A stretch of DNA of 64,000 nt from Fen-1258 sp947085815 (GCA_947085815.1 CAMTXU010000016.1:1-64000); one strand, 5' to 3'; counted from the stretch's first letter, positions 30,836 through 42,027 are shown. The notes: generated by a model from the sequence alone, not told the origin. A program made the numbers and translations.

Positions 30836-33800
30836 TTGGAAAAACAAAAAATTAACAAAAGCACAGGTAGAATTACTTTTGCTTCTATTTCTCAAGCGAT
30901 GAAAGTTCCGGATCTGCTGAATATTCAGTTGGAATCTTTTGAAGAATTCATTCAGTTAAAAGTTCCTCCTTTCCAAAGAGAAAATAAAGGCTTACACGCG
31001 GTATTCAATACCAACTTCCCAATCCTTGATAACAAAGAATTTTACAGATTAGATTTTATTGAATACTACATCGAGAAGCCAAGATTCTCAATGGCTGAAT
31101 GTGAAGAGCGCGGTCTTACATATTCCGCCCCGTTGAAAGCAAAATTACGTCTATCTACAAAAGATGACGAGACCGGCGAATACGTGAACTCCGTTGAACA
31201 GGAAGTTTATCTCGGCAATCTTCCTTTTATGACCCGCCGCGGAACATTTATTATCAACGGAGCAGAGAGAGTGATTGTTAGTCAACTGCACCGTTCACCC
31301 GGAGTTGCCTTTGCGCAAACATTGCATCCTAACGGAACACCAATCTATTCCGCAAGAATTATTCCGTTTAGAGGTTCATGGGTTGAATTTGCAACTGACA
31401 TTAACAATATCTTATATGTTTACATCGATCGCAGAAAGAAATTTCCTTCAACAACATTGTTGAGAGCACTTGGTTACGAAACCGATGAACAAATCTTGAA
31501 TCTATTCGACTTGATCGAAGAAATTACAGGAAAACAATTAAGCGTTGATAAACACACTGGAAGAATTGCCGCAAGTGATATTATTGATACCGCCACCGGT
31601 GAAATTTATGCTGCAAAAGATACCGAACTTACAGAAGAAATTATTCTGAATATTAAAAAATCTTCATCAACAAAAGTTCAGCTGCTCAGCATTGATACTT
31701 CGTTTGAACAAGACCTGGTTATTAATACATTAAAGAAAGATACATCAACAAATAAAGAAGAAGCTCTTTATGCTATATATCGTCAATTACGCTCCGGCGA
31801 AGCACCTGATGTTGATACCGCTATTGGATTGATTGATAAATTATTCTTCAACGAAAAACGTTATGATCTTGGAGATGTTGGTCGTTTCAGAATGAATGAT
31901 AAACTAAATCTGAATGTTCCCGATAACGTAAAAGTTCTTACTGTTGAAGATATTGTTGCTATCATTAAAAACATCGTCAAGCTGAAAAACGGAAATGTTG
32001 CTGTTGATGATATAGACCATCTTGGCAATAGAAGAGTAAGAACTGTCGGCGAACAATTACAACAACAATATAATGTTGGCTTGGCAAGAATGTCGCGTAC
32101 AATTAAAGAAAGAATGAACATGCGCGATAACGAAAATATGCAACCTCAAGATTTGGTTAACGCACGCACTATAAGCAGTGTTATCAATGCATTTTTCGGG
32201 ACTAACCAGCTATCACAATTTATGGATCAAACAAATCCGCTATCGGAACTGACGCATAAAAGAAGAATTTCTGCACTCGGACCGGGCGGTTTAACTCGTG
32301 AACGCGCAGGCTTTGAAGTACGAGACGTGCATCATTCACATTATGGACGTTTATGCCCAATCGAGACCCCCGAAGGACCAAACATTGGTCTAATTTCCTC
32401 ACTTACAATTTATGCCCGCGTTAACAATTACGGATTTTTAGAAACACCATATAGAAAAGTTAAAGAGGGAAGAGTTACAAATAGTGTAGATTTTTTAAGT
32501 GCAGATCAAGAAGATGAATTTATCATAGCTCAAGCAAACGCTCCTATTGATGAACAAGGCAGGTTCTTAGGTGAGAGAGTGAAGAGTCGCGAACGCGGAG
32601 AATTCCCTGTCGTTCCTCCAAGCTCACTTCATTATATGGATGTTGCACCTGCGCAAATTGTTTCTGCCGCAGCGGCATTAATTCCATTTCTCGAACATGA
32701 TGACGCGAATAGAGCTCTTATGGGTTCGAACATGCAGCGCCAAGCCGTTCCGCTTCTAGTACCACAAGCTCCAATTGTTGGAACAGGAATGGAATCTAAA
32801 ATCGCGCGCGACTCTCGTTCCGTAATTCTGGCAGAAGAAAGTGGTATCGTGGAATACGCTGATTCTAAAAAAATTATTGTAAAATATGATGTTGATGAAA
32901 GCGCGCCAGAAACTTTGGTTAGTTTTGACGACGAACGAAGAGTCGAGCACCTACTCACTAAGTTCTCTGGTACAAATCAGGAGACATGCTTCAATCAGAA
33001 GCCTGTTGTGGTAACCGGACAAAAACTGAAGAAGGGTGATGTTATTGCAGATGGTCCCGGAATAGAGAAAGGTGAACTCGCCCTGGGACGTAACGTATCT
33101 GTTGCATTCATGCCGTGGCGCGGTTATAATTTTGAAGACGCAATTGTTCTTAGCGAACGGCTTGTTGGAGACGACGTTTTCACTTCGATTCATATTGAAG
33201 AATTTGAATTACAGGTCCGCGAAACAAAACGAGGCGAAGAAGAACTTACAAGAGATATTCCAAACGTAAGCGAAGAAGCAACCAAGGATCTTGATGAATA
33301 TGGAATTATTCGTGAAGGCGCCGAAGTTAAAGAGGGTGATATTCTTATTGGAAAAATCACTCCTAAAGGTGAAACCGATCCGACACCCGAAGAGAAATTA
33401 TTGAAGGCGATTTTCGGAGATAAAGCAGGAGATGTGAAAGATGCTTCTCTGAAAGCTCCCCCAGGACTAAAAGGTGTTGTAATTAAAACCAGATTGTTCA
33501 GCCGTAAAAAGAAAGACGTTGAATCTAAAAAGGTTGAAAAGAAATTATTGGATAACCTTGAGGCGGAGTATCGCAAACGCAAAGAAGATCATTATACCAA
33601 GCTTGTCCTAAAATTAACACGTATTGCTGAAGGCAAAACAACTTCCGGTATACGCGATCTGGACGGCAGTGTTGTCTTTAGAAGCGGAACCTCAATGAAG
33701 GACGAAACATTTTCTTCACTTGAAGATGTTACTAAACTAGATTACACAAAAGAGTGGTTCGAAAGAAAAGCTCCTAACGAATTAATCAAACAACTCTTTG

Positions 33801-34615
33801 CAAACTACTTTTTACTCTTAGCGGAGATAGAAGAAGATTACAAACGCGATAAGTTGAAAATACAAAGCGGAGATGAATTACCGCCGGGAATTACTCAACT
33901 CGCAAAAGTCTATGTTGCCAAGAAGAGAAAAGTTTCTGTTGGTGATAAAATGGCAGGTCGTCACGGTAACAAAGGTGTTGTCGCAAAAGTTGTTCCTGTT
34001 GAAGACATGCCGTATCATGAAGATGGAACTCCGGTAGATATCGTACTTAATCCTCTTGGTGTACCTTCGCGTATGAATTTAGGACAGCTTTATGAAACAG
34101 CTCTCGGATGGGTCGGAAAAAAACTCGGTGTAAAATTTGAAACACCGATTTTTGACAGCGCCCAGGTTTCCGAGGTTGAAGACTGGTTGAAAGAAGCCGG
34201 ACTCGATGAAGGAAGTAAAACATGGTTGTATGATGGAAGAAGCGGCGAAAAATTCCATCAAAAAGTAACATGTGGTTACATTTATATGATGAAACTAGGC
34301 CACATGGTTGATGATAAAATTCACGCACGCTCAATTGGACCATACTCGCTCATTACTCAACAGCCTCTAGGCGGAAAGGCTCAATTTGGCGGACAGAGAT
34401 TTGGAGAAATGGAAGTTTGGGCTCTCGAAGGTTACGGCGCTGCTCATGTTCTGCAAGAAGTGTTAACAGTGAAGAGTGATGACGTAACAGGTAGAGCAAA
34501 AACTTACGAGGCAATTGTAAAAGGCGAGAATATACCTACACCAAATATTCCCGAAGCTTTTAATGTTATGATTAAAGAGCTTCAAGGTCTCGGTCTCGAT
34601 ATAAAAATTAATTAA
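30836..34615 (+). CDS. rpoB: DNA-directed RNA polymerase subunit beta
   Basis: 1259 aa, Bacteroidota-like length. Rifampicin-pocket region at ~455-490 (QLSQFMDQTNPLSELTHKRR, then RISALGPGG) keeps the residues normally found in sensitive enzymes. GRHGNKGVV near 1040 lines the active site. The C-terminus has GGKAQFGGQRFGEMEVWALE. Start is TTG at 30836, with GGAGG upstream. Forms the catalytic core with rpoC 26 nt downstream. Confidence 0.98.
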   Translation: MEKQKINKSTGRITFASISQAMKVPDLLNIQLESFEEFIQLKVPPFQRENKGLHAVFNTNFPILDNKEFYRLDFIEYYIEKPRFSMAECEERGLTYSAPLKAKLRLSTKDDETGEYVNSVEQEVYLGNLPFMTRRGTFIINGAERVIVSQLHRSPGVAFAQTLHPNGTPIYSARIIPFRGSWVEFATDINNILYVYIDRRKKFPSTTLLRALGYETDEQILNLFDLIEEITGKQLSVDKHTGRIAASDIIDTATGEIYAAKDTELTEEIILNIKKSSSTKVQLLSIDTSFEQDLVINTLKKDTSTNKEEALYAIYRQLRSGEAPDVDTAIGLIDKLFFNEKRYDLGDVGRFRMNDKLNLNVPDNVKVLTVEDIVAIIKNIVKLKNGNVAVDDIDHLGNRRVRTVGEQLQQQYNVGLARMSRTIKERMNMRDNENMQPQDLVNARTISSVINAFFGTNQLSQFMDQTNPLSELTHKRRISALGPGGLTRERAGFEVRDVHHSHYGRLCPIETPEGPNIGLISSLTIYARVNNYGFLETPYRKVKEGRVTNSVDFLSADQEDEFIIAQANAPIDEQGRFLGERVKSRERGEFPVVPPSSLHYMDVAPAQIVSAAAALIPFLEHDDANRALMGSNMQRQAVPLLVPQAPIVGTGMESKIARDSRSVILAEESGIVEYADSKKIIVKYDVDESAPETLVSFDDERRVEHLLTKFSGTNQETCFNQKPVVVTGQKLKKGDVIADGPGIEKGELALGRNVSVAFMPWRGYNFEDAIVLSERLVGDDVFTSIHIEEFELQVRETKRGEEELTRDIPNVSEEATKDLDEYGIIREGAEVKEGDILIGKITPKGETDPTPEEKLLKAIFGDKAGDVKDASLKAPPGLKGVVIKTRLFSRKKKDVESKKVEKKLLDNLEAEYRKRKEDHYTKLVLKLTRIAEGKTTSGIRDLDGSVVFRSGTSMKDETFSSLEDVTKLDYTKEWFERKAPNELIKQLFANYFLLLAEIEEDYKRDKLKIQSGDELPPGITQLAKVYVAKKRKVSVGDKMAGRHGNKGVVAKVVPVEDMPYHEDGTPVDIVLNPLGVPSRMNLGQLYETALGWVGKKLGVKFETPIFDSAQVSEVEDWLKEAGLDEGSKTWLYDGRSGEKFHQKVTCGYIYMMKLGHMVDDKIHARSIGPYSLITQQPLGGKAQFGGQRFGEMEVWALEGYGAAHVLQEVLTVKSDDVTGRAKTYEAIVKGENIPTPNIPEAFNVMIKELQGLGLDIKIN

Positions 34616-34647
34616 TCAACCAAGAGTTTGGCTAAAGGAGTATGACA

Positions 34648-37600
34648 ATGCGATTTAAACCGCAAGAAAATAAAATCAAGCAGATTGAAAGTCTTACAAT
34701 TGGCTTGGCTAGCCCTGATGATATTCTGTCCCGTTCGCACGGTGAGGTAACCAAACCTGAAACAATTAACTACCGTTCATTCCGTCCCGAAAAAGATGGT
34801 CTGTTTTGTGAGAAAATTTTTGGACCCGTTAAAGATTGGGAATGCGCATGCGGTAAATACAAAGGTATTCGCTATAAAGGTATTGTTTGCGATCGGTGCG
34901 GCGTTGAAGTTACGCTGAAAAGCGTTCGCCGCGAAAGAATGGGACACATTCAACTTGCCGTTCCGGTTGTTCACATCTGGTTCTTCAAGGCGTTGCCTTC
35001 TAAAATTGGCAACATCATTGGAATGACAACCAAAGAGCTCGAAAAAGTTATTTACTATGAATCTTATGTTGTTATTAATCCAGGAGTAACCGGATTAAAT
35101 AAAAAAGATTTGATTTCCGAAGATCAGTATTATGAAATAATGACTTCATTACCACATGACAATGATTCGTTTGAAGATGAAGATCCGAAAAAATTTGTTG
35201 CCAGAATCGGCGGCGACGCGATCAAAGAGTTGTTGAAAAAAATTGATATCGAGATTACATTTCAAGAATTAAAAGCGCAGCTCGGTCCCGATATCTCTCA
35301 ACAGAAACGCGCAGATCTTCTTAAAAGATTAAGAGTTCTTGAGGCTTTCCGCGAGTATGAAGGGAAAGTTCCTAACAAACCAGAATGGATGGTCTTAAAT
35401 GTTGTACCGGTTATTCCGCCGGAACTACGTCCGCTCGTGCCTCTTGAAGGTGGAAGATTTGCAACATCGGATCTGAATGATCTTTATAGAAGAGTAATTA
35501 TTCGAAATAATCGTTTAAAAAGATTAATTGATATTAAAGCTCCTGAAGTAATTCTTCGAAACGAAAAAAGAATGCTTCAAGAAGCTGTAGATGCGTTGTT
35601 CGATAATTCACGCCGCGCAAGTGCGGTTAGAAGCGATGGCAACAGACCCTTAAAATCACTCAGCGATATGTTGAAAGGTAAACAAGGTCGTTTCCGTCAA
35701 AACCTGCTTGGTAAACGTGTTGATTATTCAGGCCGTTCCGTAATTGTTGTTGGCCCTGAATTGAAATTGCATCAATGCGGTTTACCAAAAGATATGGCGG
35801 TTGAATTGTTCAAACCGTTCATTATCCGTAAACTTATTGAACGGGGACATTTTAAAACTGTAAAGAGTGCACGTAAAGCTGTTGATAGAAAAGATGCTAT
35901 GATCTGGGATATTCTTGAAAAATTGATTGATGGTCATCCGGTGATGTTAAACCGTGCGCCAACACTGCATCGTCTCGGAATTCAGGCTTTCCAGCCAATA
36001 TTAATTGATGGAAAAGCAATACAATTGCATCCGCTGGTTTGTACGGCATTCAATGCGGATTTCGACGGTGACCAAATGGCGGTTCACGTTCCGCTCTCTT
36101 ACGAAGCGCAGCTTGAAGCATCAGTTTTAATGTTGAGCAGTCATAATATATTATCACCACAGAATGGTTTGCCAATTGTTCTTCCATCACAGGATATAGT
36201 TCTTGGACTTTACTATCTAACAAAATTAAGACCGGGCTCAAAAGGTGAAGGTAAAATTTTCAGCGATCCTGCTGAAGTCCTTATCGCATATAATTCAAAA
36301 GCAGTCGATCTTCATGCTAAGATAAAAGTACGGATCGATTCGCAATTAAAAGAAACAACTGTAGGACGAGTTATTTTTAATCAGATCGTTCCAAAGGAGA
36401 TGGGTTATATTAACGAACTTCTTGTTAAGAAAAGTTTCTCCGGTTTCATTTACAAGATGTTCATAAAGATTGGTAACGAAAAAACTGCAATCTTCCTAGA
36501 TGATCTGAAAGAATTAGGGTACAGATATGCGACCGCTGCCGGTATATCAATCAGCTTCAGCGATATGATTGTTCCGGATGAAAAAGTAAAATTGATTGCA
36601 GACTCGAACAAAAAAGTTTCCGGAATTTTGAATGAGCATGAACAAGGATTGATTACAGATGCTGAACGGTACAATAAAATTGTTGACGTTTGGACACATA
36701 CAACGAACAACGTTGCTAAATCCTTGATGGATAGAATTAAAACCGATCAAGGCGGATTCAACTCTCTTCATATGATGGTTGACTCGGGCGCGAGAGGTTC
36801 GCAAGATCAAGTTCGTCAGCTTGCCGGTATGCGTGGTTTGATGATGAAACCGCAAAAGAGTTTGACCGGTCAGTCTGGTGAAATTATTGAGAATCCGATC
36901 GTAGCGAATTTCAAAGAAGGATTATCCGTTCTTGAATATTTCATTTCTACTCACGGTGCACGTAAAGGTTTGGCGGATACTGCTTTGAAAACTGCCGATG
37001 CCGGTTATCTAACTCGTAGATTGTGCGACGTTGCTCAAGATGTAATTATTACAGAATTAGATTGCGGCACGATCCGCGGTGTTTACATTTCTGCTTTGAA
37101 AGATGTAGAGCTCGAAAGAGAACCCCTAGCGGAAAGAATCACCGGACGTGTTGCTCAAGAGGATGTTTATGATCAGAGAACTGATGATCTATTAATTGAA
37201 GCTGGTGAAGTAATTAATGAAGAAGTTGCAGAAAAAATTGATGAAGCGAATATAGATCAAGTATATATACGTACCGTCTTGACTTGCGAAGCCAAACGAG
37301 GGGTTTGCGCAAAGTGTTATGGCCGCAATTTGACTACCGGTCAATTAGTAGAAAATGGAGAAGCAGTAGGTATTATTGCCGCTCAATCCATTGGTGAGCC
37401 TGGTACACAGCTGACACTACGTACTTTCCACTTGGGAGGAACCTCCTCTCGTATTGCAAGTCAATCTCAAGTTGAGGCAAATGTCGGCGGAACGATTAAA
37501 CTGGATAGATTAACTTTCGTTGAAAAAACCGACTTCTTTGGAAAAGTTAAAGTTGTAATTGGTAGACGAGGTTCAATTGGTATTTATGATGAGGATAATC

Positions 37601-38889
37601 GTCAGATTAAGAAATTTGAAGTCCCATACGGTTCAGAATTGATGGTAAGTGAAGGTCAAGAGATTAAAAAGGGTCAACCATTGTACAATCACGATCCTTA
37701 TAACTCGGTAATTGTTGCGGACGTTGAGGGCAAAGTTTCTTTCATCGATTTGATTGATAACGTTACCATTCAGCAAGTCGCAGATGAACAAACCGGTCAC
37801 GTTCAAAAAGTTGTAATCGAATCAAAAGATAAAACCTTGACTCCTAGTATTCAGCTAAAGGACAGTAAGGGTAATGAAAAAGTATTTAACATTCCTACAC
37901 GCGCTTATTTATCTGTTGAAGAAGGTGAAGAAATACAAGCCGGTACAATCTTAGCCAAAATTTCTAAATCTTCAACCAAATCGCGTGATATTACCGGCGG
38001 TCTGCCGAGAGTTACAGAATTATTTGAAGCCCGTCGTCCGCATGATCCAGCCGTAGTTTCTGAGATCGAAGGAAGGGTTAAATTCGGCGCTCGCAAAAAA
38101 GGTTCACGTGAAATTATAGTCGAATCTCTGGATGGATCAATTCAAAAAGTATATAATGTTTCTTATGGCAAGCATATTCTTGTTCAGGAAGGGGATGAAA
38201 TTCCGGCAGGTGAAAAGATTACCGACGGTCCAACAGACCCTCATGATATTCTTAAGATCAAAGGTACAAATGCCGTTCAAGAATATTTGGTGAATGAAAT
38301 TCAAGATGTATATCGTTTACAGGGTGTTAAGATTAATGATAAACATATTGAAGTAATTGTTCGCCAGATGTTGCAAAAACTTCAAGTCATCTCAGCAAGT
38401 GATAGCATTTTCATCGAAGAAGATCTTGTTGATAGAAATAAATTTATTGATGAAAATGAAAAAGTTAAACAGATGGTATTTATTGAGGATCCCGGTCAAT
38501 CAAAATTAAAACTGGGTAACCTTATTACACGTGCTAAGTATAGAGAGATTAATGCTGACCTAACTCGTAAGAGCAAGAAAAATATCAAAGCAAGAGATGC
38601 CGAACCCGCTACTTTCAATAATGTTTTACTAGGTATTACTCATGCAGCATTGTCAACCGAAAGTTTTATTTCAGCTGCATCTTTCCAAGAAACCACAAAA
38701 GTTTTAACTAATGCCGCTACTGAAGCGCGGGTTGATAAGCTTGTGGGACTTAAAGAAAATGTGGTTATGGGACATTTAATTCCTGCAGGTACAGGCCTTA
38801 AAAAATACAGAAATATCATCTTAACGGCAGATGAAATCGAACAAGTAAGTTCCGAAGTAGTTGTTGATGCAGAAAAAGAATCAGTTTAG
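34648..38889 (+). CDS. rpoC: DNA-directed RNA polymerase subunit beta'
   Basis: 1413 aa from the ATG at 34648. The ATG two codons earlier is only 1 nt from the AAAGGAG site, whereas this one has a 7-nt spacing. Zinc site 1 is CACGKYKGIRYKGIVCDRCG (~64-83). The catalytic Mg site NADFDGDQMAVH is near 470. Zinc site 2 is CEAKRGVCAKCYG near 885. Trigger loop region GEPGTQLTLRTFHLGG. All landmarks are in order, with no frameshift. Confidence 0.98.
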   Translation: MRFKPQENKIKQIESLTIGLASPDDILSRSHGEVTKPETINYRSFRPEKDGLFCEKIFGPVKDWECACGKYKGIRYKGIVCDRCGVEVTLKSVRRERMGHIQLAVPVVHIWFFKALPSKIGNIIGMTTKELEKVIYYESYVVINPGVTGLNKKDLISEDQYYEIMTSLPHDNDSFEDEDPKKFVARIGGDAIKELLKKIDIEITFQELKAQLGPDISQQKRADLLKRLRVLEAFREYEGKVPNKPEWMVLNVVPVIPPELRPLVPLEGGRFATSDLNDLYRRVIIRNNRLKRLIDIKAPEVILRNEKRMLQEAVDALFDNSRRASAVRSDGNRPLKSLSDMLKGKQGRFRQNLLGKRVDYSGRSVIVVGPELKLHQCGLPKDMAVELFKPFIIRKLIERGHFKTVKSARKAVDRKDAMIWDILEKLIDGHPVMLNRAPTLHRLGIQAFQPILIDGKAIQLHPLVCTAFNADFDGDQMAVHVPLSYEAQLEASVLMLSSHNILSPQNGLPIVLPSQDIVLGLYYLTKLRPGSKGEGKIFSDPAEVLIAYNSKAVDLHAKIKVRIDSQLKETTVGRVIFNQIVPKEMGYINELLVKKSFSGFIYKMFIKIGNEKTAIFLDDLKELGYRYATAAGISISFSDMIVPDEKVKLIADSNKKVSGILNEHEQGLITDAERYNKIVDVWTHTTNNVAKSLMDRIKTDQGGFNSLHMMVDSGARGSQDQVRQLAGMRGLMMKPQKSLTGQSGEIIENPIVANFKEGLSVLEYFISTHGARKGLADTALKTADAGYLTRRLCDVAQDVIITELDCGTIRGVYISALKDVELEREPLAERITGRVAQEDVYDQRTDDLLIEAGEVINEEVAEKIDEANIDQVYIRTVLTCEAKRGVCAKCYGRNLTTGQLVENGEAVGIIAAQSIGEPGTQLTLRTFHLGGTSSRIASQSQVEANVGGTIKLDRLTFVEKTDFFGKVKVVIGRRGSIGIYDEDNRQIKKFEVPYGSELMVSEGQEIKKGQPLYNHDPYNSVIVADVEGKVSFIDLIDNVTIQQVADEQTGHVQKVVIESKDKTLTPSIQLKDSKGNEKVFNIPTRAYLSVEEGEEIQAGTILAKISKSSTKSRDITGGLPRVTELFEARRPHDPAVVSEIEGRVKFGARKKGSREIIVESLDGSIQKVYNVSYGKHILVQEGDEIPAGEKITDGPTDPHDILKIKGTNAVQEYLVNEIQDVYRLQGVKINDKHIEVIVRQMLQKLQVISASDSIFIEEDLVDRNKFIDENEKVKQMVFIEDPGQSKLKLGNLITRAKYREINADLTRKSKKNIKARDAEPATFNNVLLGITHAALSTESFISAASFQETTKVLTNAATEARVDKLVGLKENVVMGHLIPAGTGLKKYRNIILTADEIEQVSSEVVVDAEKESV

Positions 38890-38920
38890 CAAGAAAAGTA
38901 AAAAATAAAAACAGACTTTC

Positions 38921-38949
38921 TTGACAATTGAAACGATTATCAATAAATT
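38921..38949 (+). promoter_or_regulatory. Promoter of the rpsL (str) operon
   Basis: TTGACA (38921-38926), 17-nt spacer, TAAATT (38944-38949), about 47 nt before the rpsL start in the 106-bp rpoC-rpsL gap. Inverted arms CAGACTT (38912-38918) and AAGTCTG (38952-38958) surround it and might bind a regulator. Confidence 0.65.
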
Positions 38950-38995
38950 TCAAGTCTGAATTTTAATAAAATATTTAAGTTGTGGAGGAATTTAC

Positions 38996-39373
38996 GTGCC
39001 GACGATTAATCAGTTGGTAAGAAAAGGAAGAGTGGTTGTTTCGTCGAAGAACAAGGCTCCGGCGTTAGATGCTTGCCCCCAGAAAAGAGGAGTTTGCACA
39101 AGAGTTTATACAACTACCCCCAAGAAACCAAATTCAGCTTTGAGAAAAGTTGCGAGAGTTCGTTTAACGAACGGGATAGAAGTTACTGCCTATATTCCTG
39201 GTGAAGGGCATAATTTACAAGAACACTCGATTGTTTTAATTAGAGGTGGTAGAGTAAAAGATTTACCTGGCGTTCGTTATCACATAATTCGTGGTACTCT
39301 TGACACAAGTGGTGTTGAGGATAGAAAGAAAAGTCGATCCAAATACGGTACAAAAAAACCAAAAGCAAAATAA
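38996..39373 (+). CDS. rpsL: 30S ribosomal protein uS12
   Basis: 125 aa with PTINQLVRKGR, TTPKKPNSALRKVARVRL and GGRVKDLPGVRYHIIRG. The lysines at the usual streptomycin-resistance positions are wild type. Start is GTG at 38996 with GGAGG 7 nt upstream. First gene of the str operon. Confidence 0.98.
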   Translation: MPTINQLVRKGRVVVSSKNKAPALDACPQKRGVCTRVYTTTPKKPNSALRKVARVRLTNGIEVTAYIPGEGHNLQEHSIVLIRGGRVKDLPGVRYHIIRGTLDTSGVEDRKKSRSKYGTKKPKAK

Positions 39374-39379
39374 TCTACT

Positions 39380-39847
39380 ATGAGAAAGAAAAAAGCAGAA
39401 AAAAGATACTTAAAGCCAGATCCAAAGTTTAATGATATTTTGGTTTCAAAATTCATTAACTACTTAATGTGGGCTGGAAAAAAATCTACAGCTCGAAGCA
39501 TAGTTTACGACAGCTTCGATTTGATAGAGCAGAAAACTAAAAAGCCTGCTATAGAAGTTTTCAAAAAAGCGGTGCAAAATGTTCAGCCTTTGGTTGAGGT
39601 GAGAAGTAGAAGAGTAGGTGGTGCTACTTATCAAGTTCCAATGGAAGTAAGACCCGAAAGAAGAACTGCGCTAGCCTTTCGCTGGATTAAAAATTATGCC
39701 CGTGACAGAAAAGATAAATCAATGGCTTTAAAAGTTGCCGCTGAATTAATGGCTGCGGCAAACGGAGAAGGTTCTGCAGTTAAGAAAAAAGACGATACTC
39801 ATCGTATGGCTGAAGCAAATAAAGCATTTGCTCATTTTAAGTGGTAA
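39380..39847 (+). CDS. rpsG: 30S ribosomal protein uS7
   Basis: 155 aa, with NYLMWAGKKSTARSIVYDSF and the RNA-binding segment VRSRRVGGATYQVPMEVRP. Nucleates the 30S head. 6 nt after rpsL. Confidence 0.98.
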   Translation: MRKKKAEKRYLKPDPKFNDILVSKFINYLMWAGKKSTARSIVYDSFDLIEQKTKKPAIEVFKKAVQNVQPLVEVRSRRVGGATYQVPMEVRPERRTALAFRWIKNYARDRKDKSMALKVAAELMAAANGEGSAVKKKDDTHRMAEANKAFAHFKW

Positions 39848-39871
39848 TTGAGAAGGGAAAACAATTTTTAG

Positions 39872-41971
39872 ATGTCTAAGCGTGTTGAAATAAAGAAAGT
39901 TAGAAACATTGGTATTATGGCACACATTGATGCCGGTAAAACCACTACAACTGAACGTATTCTATACTATACAGGAAAATTGCATAGAATGGGTGAAGTT
40001 CATGATGGTGCAGCAACAATGGATTGGATGGAACAAGAAAAAGAACGCGGAATTACAATTACAAGCGCTGCGACTACAACTTTTTGGAGAGAGCATCAAA
40101 TTAATATTATCGATACTCCCGGTCACGTTGATTTTACGGTAGAAGTTGAAAGATCTTTAAGAGTTTTAGATGGAGCCATTGCACTCTTTTGCGCTGTTGG
40201 CGGTGTTGAACCTCAATCAGAAACTGTTTGGAGGCAAGCTGATAAGTATAGCGTACCTCGGATAGCTTTTGTCAACAAAATGGATAGAATTGGTGCTGAT
40301 TTTTTTAATGCCGTTCAGATGATGAGAGAAAAACTAGGTGCTCATGCCGTGCCCATTAATCTTCCGGTTGGCGAAGGAGATTTATTTAGAGGCATAATCG
40401 ATCTGATGAGTATGCGCGCTATTATGTTTATTGAGGAATCACTTGGTGCCGATTTTGAGGAAGTTGAGATTCCCTCAGATCTTCTCCCGTTAGCTCAAAA
40501 GTATCGCACGGAAATGCTAGAAGCTGTTTCTGATGTAGATGATACTCTGTTAGAAAAGTATCTTGAGGGAAAGGATATTTCGGTAGCTGAAATAAAGAAA
40601 GTTTTAAGAGAAGCAACTATTCAAGCCAAGATAATTCCTGTTCTTTGCGGATCTTCGTTTAAGAATAAGGGCGTTCAGCAATTGCTCGATTCTGTCGTTG
40701 AGCTGTTGCCATCTCCTCTTGATTCTGGATCAATTTCAGCTCATCATATTTTTAAGAATGATCACGTTGAAAGAAAAATTGATCCATCGGAAAAGTTTTC
40801 AGCCCTTGCATTTAAAATTATGACAGATCCTTATGTTGGAAAATTAACTTTTATTAGAGTCTACACCGGAACACTAAAAGCTGGATCATACATTTTCAAC
40901 TCTGTGTCAGATAAAAAAGAAAGAGTTGGACGAGTTCTTCAAATGCACGCTAACACTCGGCAAGATTTGGAAGAAATCAGATGTGGAGATATTGCAGCAA
41001 TAGTTGGATTGAAACACACCAGGACGGGAGATACTCTTTGCACTGAAGACGACGCTATTATTCTTGAGAAAATGATTTTCCCTGAACCTGTTATTCAGAT
41101 TGCAATTGAACCAAAAACAAAAGCTGATCAAGATAAACTTTCTGAATCTCTTGCAAAACTTTCTGATGAGGATCCGACATTTAAAGTAAAAGTTGACGAT
41201 GAAACCGGGCAGACTCTTATAAGCGGAATGGGTGAACTTCATCTTGAAATTCTTGTTGATAGAATGAGGCGTGAATTTAAAGTAGAGGCTAATGTAGGTA
41301 AGCCTCAGGTCGCATACAGAGAAACCATTACAAAAACAGTTCAAGCGGAAGGCAAATTTGTTAAGCAATCCGGTGGACGTGGTAAATATGGTCACGTTTG
41401 GATTGAACTTTCTCCTAATGAAGTTGGCAAAGGATTTGAGTTTGAGAATGCCATAGTTGGAGGAGTTGTTCCGAAAGAGTATATTAATCCGGTTATGCAT
41501 GGATTACAAGATTCATTAAGAAATGGAGTTTTAGCCGGTTATCCGGTTGTTGATGTTAAAGCGAAATTATATGATGGTTCATATCATGACGTTGATTCAG
41601 ATGAGATTTCATTTAAAGTTGCTGCATCAATGGCATTTAAGCAAGGTGCATTGAAAGCAAGCCCAATTTTACTTGAACCGATGATGAGTGTTGAGGTTAT
41701 ATCTCCCGAAGAATATTTAGGTGATGTTATGGGAGACTTAAATTCAAGAAGAGGAAAAATTGAAGGATTTACTTCGAGAAAAGATGCTCAAGTAATTAAA
41801 GCAATGGTTCCTCTCGCACAAATGTTCGGATATGCAACAACATTACGCTCTGCAACTCAAGGACGTGCGATTTATTCGATGCAGTTTTCACATTATTCTG
41901 AAGTTCCGAAGTCTGTTGCCGAAGAGATTCAAGAAAAATCTCAGGCAAAAAAGCATGCTGAATCACATTAA
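39872..41971 (+). CDS. fusA: Translation elongation factor G
   Basis: 699 aa GTPase that drives translocation. P loop AHIDAGKTTTTERILYYTG, switch II DTPGHVDFTVEVERS, G4 NKMDRIGADF. Five-domain layout with domain IV SGGRGKYGHVWIELSPN and C-terminal FGYATTLRSATQGRAIYSM. The position in the str operon marks it as the canonical housekeeping EF-G. Confidence 0.98.
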   Translation: MSKRVEIKKVRNIGIMAHIDAGKTTTTERILYYTGKLHRMGEVHDGAATMDWMEQEKERGITITSAATTTFWREHQINIIDTPGHVDFTVEVERSLRVLDGAIALFCAVGGVEPQSETVWRQADKYSVPRIAFVNKMDRIGADFFNAVQMMREKLGAHAVPINLPVGEGDLFRGIIDLMSMRAIMFIEESLGADFEEVEIPSDLLPLAQKYRTEMLEAVSDVDDTLLEKYLEGKDISVAEIKKVLREATIQAKIIPVLCGSSFKNKGVQQLLDSVVELLPSPLDSGSISAHHIFKNDHVERKIDPSEKFSALAFKIMTDPYVGKLTFIRVYTGTLKAGSYIFNSVSDKKERVGRVLQMHANTRQDLEEIRCGDIAAIVGLKHTRTGDTLCTEDDAIILEKMIFPEPVIQIAIEPKTKADQDKLSESLAKLSDEDPTFKVKVDDETGQTLISGMGELHLEILVDRMRREFKVEANVGKPQVAYRETITKTVQAEGKFVKQSGGRGKYGHVWIELSPNEVGKGFEFENAIVGGVVPKEYINPVMHGLQDSLRNGVLAGYPVVDVKAKLYDGSYHDVDSDEISFKVAASMAFKQGALKASPILLEPMMSVEVISPEEYLGDVMGDLNSRRGKIEGFTSRKDAQVIKAMVPLAQMFGYATTLRSATQGRAIYSMQFSHYSEVPKSVAEEIQEKSQAKKHAESH

Positions 41972-42027
41972 ACGATAATTATAATAAATCATTAAAGAAA
42001 TAAAAATCATTAAGGAGAGTATGTAAG

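Noticed and set aside
40907..41500. 197-codon antisense open frame in fusA
   Set aside because: Shadow of the EF-G coding sequence; composition follows the complementary codons and no domain is visible.
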